A program made the position numbers and the translations under genes. Positions 7,663 through 10,631 of a DNA stretch of 10,631 nucleotides are shown here, piece by piece. The notes beneath the pieces are model-generated. The model did not search any database. It was not told the origin of the DNA and worked only from the letters and a program-made list of their open reading frames with translations. How positions within the stretch are numbered: position 1 is the stretch's first letter; each line of letters starts with the position of its first letter. Origin of the DNA: Desulfobacteraceae bacterium (GTDB lineage Bacteria > Desulfobacterota > DSM-4660 > Desulfatiglandales > Desulfatiglandaceae); contig CP070700.1 in the NCBI GenBank assembly GCA_020349865.1, forward strand, positions 4,082,458 to 4,093,088, given 5' to 3'.

Positions 7663-9093
7663 TTGAACAAATCATCATTGGATTATCGGGCCGTGGGAAA
7701 CACGATACGGATAACGGACAACGATACTATTGCCGCCATAGCTACACCCATTGGCCAGGCCGGAATAGGGATTGTTCGTATTAGTGGCCCGATGGCTTAT
7801 AAAATTGCAGAAAGAATCTTCAGGCCAAAAAATCCAATCTCGCGCCTTCATAGTCATCGCCTTTACTTGGGCCAACTCCTTGATCCATCGTCTAATGAAA
7901 CAGTTGATGAAGTTCTGCTGTCTTTCATGAAGGCACCTCACTCCTACACCCGGGAAGACATTGTTGAAATTAATTCCCACAGCGGCTATCTCCTCCTTTC
8001 CAAAGTCCTCCAAATTATATTAGGGCAGGGTGCAAGACAGGCTATGCCCGGAGAATTTACACTGAGAGCTTTCCTAAACGGTAGGATTGATTTAACCCAG
8101 GCCGAAGCCGTGATCGATCTCATCAATGCTAAGTCGGATAGAGGGCTTAACTTGGCCTCCCAACAGATCCAGGGGGCCTTCAAGAACGAAATTGAGGAAT
8201 TGCGACAAAAGGCTATAGATATCCTTGCTCACGCGGAAGCGGCGATCGATTTTCCAGAAGAGGAATCAGACATCATGTCTAAGGAGGAGGCAGCAAATCG
8301 AATTGAAGAAGAAGTGGTCAAACCCATCAAAGCAATAATTGAAGAGCATGCAAGAAAAAGATTGTGGGTAGACGGCATCAACACCGTGATCGTGGGGCGT
8401 GTCAATGCAGGGAAATCAAGCCTTCTCAATCGCCTTCTGAACGAACCGCGTGCAATCGTAACAGAGATTCCTGGGACGACAAGGGATATCATCGAATCCA
8501 CCATTACCATTGAAGGGCTGCCGCTCCGCCTCATGGATACAGCCGGATTCAGGGAGGTAAAGGATGAAGTGGAAAGGATTGGGGTTCACTTTACCGAGAA
8601 AAAGCTGGCGGAAGCCGATTTCTTGCTTGTGGTCATTGACCAGAGCCGACCGCTCAACCGTGATGATCTCAATATCATTTCTCAATCTCGGGGAAAGAAT
8701 GCCCTGATCGTGATCAACAAGATTGATCTCCCATCCAGAATCGATGAGGCGGGGGGACATGAACCATTCTCCGGCTTTCCCATTGTTAAAATATCCGCTC
8801 TCACAGGTCAGGGTCTTGACCAACTGAGAAAAGGCGTTGCGCATTATTTACTCAAAGGGGATATAGACGTGACGTCCTCTGACGCGGCCCCGAACTTAAG
8901 GCACAGACAGGCCCTTACAGATGCGACTCAATATTTCAAACGCGCTGGCCAGAAAATAAATGAAGACGCACCTATGGAACTTGTTGCCTTTGAACTCAAG
9001 AGCGGGCTGGATGCCCTTGGGAAAATCATCGGCGAGACTACCAGCGAAGAGATACTCGACAGCATATTCAGCCAATTTTGTCTGGGAAAATAA
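7663..9093 (+). CDS. mnmE: tRNA uridine-5-carboxymethylaminomethyl(34) synthesis GTPase MnmE
   Basis: With MnmG it makes the cmnm5U modification of wobble uridine 34 in certain tRNAs, using a folate-dependent one-carbon unit and potassium-stimulated GTP hydrolysis. It is 476 residues from TTG 7663. The N-terminal folate-binding domain contains NDTIAAIATPIGQAGIGIVRISG and PGEFTLRAFLNGRIDLTQAEAV. A helical domain surrounds the inserted G domain: G1 GRVNAGKSS (245-253), G2 GTTRD (271-275), G3 DTAG (292-295), G4 NKID (352-355) and G5 SAL after it. The C-terminal catalytic motif CLGK (473-476) is intact. The start is unclear: TTG 7663 and GTG 7693 both lack a Shine-Dalgarno sequence, no ATG exists nearby, and GTG would give a 466-residue protein closer to the usual N-terminus. 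It is the last gene of the rpmH cluster and converges with thiC. Confidence 0.97.
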   Translation: MNKSSLDYRAVGNTIRITDNDTIAAIATPIGQAGIGIVRISGPMAYKIAERIFRPKNPISRLHSHRLYLGQLLDPSSNETVDEVLLSFMKAPHSYTREDIVEINSHSGYLLLSKVLQIILGQGARQAMPGEFTLRAFLNGRIDLTQAEAVIDLINAKSDRGLNLASQQIQGAFKNEIEELRQKAIDILAHAEAAIDFPEEESDIMSKEEAANRIEEEVVKPIKAIIEEHARKRLWVDGINTVIVGRVNAGKSSLLNRLLNEPRAIVTEIPGTTRDIIESTITIEGLPLRLMDTAGFREVKDEVERIGVHFTEKKLAEADFLLVVIDQSRPLNRDDLNIISQSRGKNALIVINKIDLPSRIDEAGGHEPFSGFPIVKISALTGQGLDQLRKGVAHYLLKGDIDVTSSDAAPNLRHRQALTDATQYFKRAGQKINEDAPMELVAFELKSGLDALGKIIGETTSEEILDSIFSQFCLGK

Positions 9094-9149
9094 AGGCGAA
9101 TGCGGGAGGGATTGAGGTGCTTTTGTTCCGATTTCCGTGTTCGGCCTTC

Positions 9150-10433
9150 CTACTTCTGGAAGTATTCCTGAACCTGCTTAATAGCACAATACTTTCCACA
9201 CATTGTGCAAACATCATCCTCGGCCGGGGGGCTCTGCTCTCTGTATCTCCTCGCCTTATCAGGATCAACTGCCAGCTTCAGCTGAGTTTCCCAATCCAGC
9301 TTCTTTCTTGCTAAGGACATCTGTCTGTCTCTTTCTATGGCTATCTTGTTCCCCCTGGCGATATCAGCCGCGTGGGCAGCAATCTTCGTGACCACAACAC
9401 CCTCTCTCACGTCCTCTATACTAGGTAAACAGAGATGTTCAGCAGGGGTCACGTAGCACAGGAAATCGGCTCCGGCGGCACCTGCCAGGGCGCCCCCGAT
9501 GGCGCAGGCCACATGATCATAACCGGCAGCAATGTCAGTCACCAGGGGCCCTAAGACGTAAAACGGGGCATTATGACACATCTTTTTTTGCAACATGACG
9601 TTTGTCTCAATCTCATTCAGAGGGATATGCCCCGGGCCCTCTATCATCACCTGGACATTTTGCTCCCAGGCCACTTGGGTCAGATGTCCGAGGGTCATCA
9701 GCTCATGGATCTGGGCCCGGTCAGTTGCATCGGCCAAGCTCCCCGGTCTTAATCCATCCCCAAGGCTAAGGGTAATATCGTATTTTTTTGCAATAGATAA
9801 AAGTCTATCATAGTTCTCGTAAAGCGGGTTTTCTTTGTCATGGTGCAGCATCCAGGTCGTCAGAAAAGCACCCCCCCGGCTCACAATATCCGTAACCCTC
9901 TGCTCCATTCTCAGCATTTCAAGGGCATCCCTCGTGAGTCCACAATGAACCGTCATAAAATCCACACCGTCCTCCGCCTGCCTCTCAATCACCTCAAAAA
10001 TCTTATCCACCGTGAGGTGGATCAATCCTCCCTCTTGTTCAACTGTCTCCACGACGGCCTGATAAATTGGGACTGTCCCAACAGTGATGGTCGATTGGTT
10101 TAGTATGGTTCGCCGGTTCGCATCTACATCTCCGCCCGTGGATAAATCCATTACACTGTCAGCCCCTGCTTCAATAGAAACCCTGAGTTTTTCCAACTCC
10201 TCCCCGAGAATTGCCCGGTCAGAAGATGTGCCGATGTTAGCATTGACTTTTATAAAAAGTCCTTCGCCTATACCGCACGGTGAGAGCACATTATGCCTCT
10301 TGTTAGCCGGAATCACTACACGGCCTCCTGCCACCTGATCCTTGAGCCATACAACATCCACACGTTCTTTTTGGGCCACTGTTTTCATCTCCGGTGTAGT
10401 AATACCGGCTCTTGCTTGTTCTAATTGAGTCAT
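9150..10433 (-). CDS. thiC: Phosphomethylpyrimidine synthase ThiC, short form (a BzaF-type paralogue not excluded)
   Basis: A radical SAM enzyme that converts aminoimidazole ribotide to HMP phosphate, the pyrimidine precursor of thiamin. It is 427 residues, the short form lacking the N-terminal extension of the 631-residue E. coli enzyme. Family motifs are VNANIGTS (63-70), DLSTGGD (96-102), GTVPIYQAV (119-127), MTVHCG (160-165), SLGDGLRPGS (223-232), EGPGHIPL (265-272) and PFYVLGPLVTDIAAGYDH (290-307). The C-terminal iron-sulfur cysteines are Cys409, Cys412 and Cys416 in CTMCGKYC, spaced CX2CX3C, where E. coli has CX2CX4C. The ATG at 10433 has AAGGA about 10 bases upstream. The 3' end faces mnmE across 56 bases. 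The closely related 5-hydroxybenzimidazole synthase BzaF of anaerobes uses the same substrate and cannot be separated by eye. Confidence 0.92.
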   Translation of the reverse strand: MTQLEQARAGITTPEMKTVAQKERVDVVWLKDQVAGGRVVIPANKRHNVLSPCGIGEGLFIKVNANIGTSSDRAILGEELEKLRVSIEAGADSVMDLSTGGDVDANRRTILNQSTITVGTVPIYQAVVETVEQEGGLIHLTVDKIFEVIERQAEDGVDFMTVHCGLTRDALEMLRMEQRVTDIVSRGGAFLTTWMLHHDKENPLYENYDRLLSIAKKYDITLSLGDGLRPGSLADATDRAQIHELMTLGHLTQVAWEQNVQVMIEGPGHIPLNEIETNVMLQKKMCHNAPFYVLGPLVTDIAAGYDHVACAIGGALAGAAGADFLCYVTPAEHLCLPSIEDVREGVVVTKIAAHAADIARGNKIAIERDRQMSLARKKLDWETQLKLAVDPDKARRYREQSPPAEDDVCTMCGKYCAIKQVQEYFQK

Positions 10434-10631
10434 TTTATCTGTTTCCTTATAGTTAAGAGTTTCGCTTATGCTTCCGTTGGGGACAGCACCAGATACTAAT
10501 ATTTTAATTCGTCAATTGCACCCTTTAACCCAGATTGTGCAGTAGTCTCCTGTTGCGACTTGAAAATCCTTGCTGCAAGGCTTGTTTCCCTATTGTGCTC
10601 CTCGACATACTTATTAATATGCCTACGTCAC
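10434..10631. other. Leader region upstream of thiC, no recognised riboswitch
   Basis: About 200 bases to the window edge. I looked on the minus strand for TPP riboswitch landmarks (CTGAGA, and CTGATCTGG with a following AATGCCAGCG-like stretch) and for a cobalamin box, and saw neither. A frame open for 43 codons (10627 down to the TAG at 10498-10496) has no ATG, GTG or TTG and is not called as a gene. Confidence 0.4.

Noticed and set aside
9094..9149. Bidirectional terminator between mnmE and thiC
   Set aside because: Only short CCGA/TCGG pairings are present, without a stable stem and T-run on either strand.

Overview
This window looks like chromosomal core sequence from a Gram-negative, rod-forming, probably anaerobic bacterium. 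The best guess is Desulfobacterota (the former Deltaproteobacteria). The guess rests on the cell-shape genes, the YidC with a large periplasmic domain, the short form of ThiC and the resemblance of the proteins to that group as I remember it. No database search was possible, so the lineage is an inference. I see no mobile elements, CRISPR array, rRNA or tRNA, and nothing that looks like a new system. Most of the window is well-known housekeeping genes.

Left part (1-4208, minus strand): an elongation cassette read right to left as mreB, mreC, mreD, mrdA. MreB is the actin-like filament. MreC and MreD are its periplasmic and membrane partners. MrdA (PBP2) is the transpeptidase that builds side-wall peptidoglycan. 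mrdA leaves the window at the lysine of its KTG motif; rodA would be expected next. The annotated mreD start looks too short: a hydrophobic segment lies in frame upstream, overlapping the end of mreC, but without an ordinary start codon.

Middle (4209-4386): an AT-rich divergent control region with a promoter for rpmH to the right and overlapping -10 boxes for mreB to the left.

Right-middle (4387-9093, plus strand): the classic cluster rpmH - rnpA - yidD - yidC - jag (khpB) - mnmE. It covers ribosomal protein L34, the RNase P protein, two membrane-insertion factors, a KH/R3H RNA-binding protein and a tRNA-modifying GTPase. In many bacteria dnaA and the origin lie just before rpmH. Here the mre operon occupies that place, and I see no DnaA-box cluster.

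Right end (9150-10433, minus strand): a thiC-like radical SAM gene that converges on mnmE. About 200 bases upstream of it contain no recognisable TPP riboswitch and a short open frame without a start codon. Several genes use TTG or otherwise uncertain starts (mreC, yidD, mnmE, possibly mreD).
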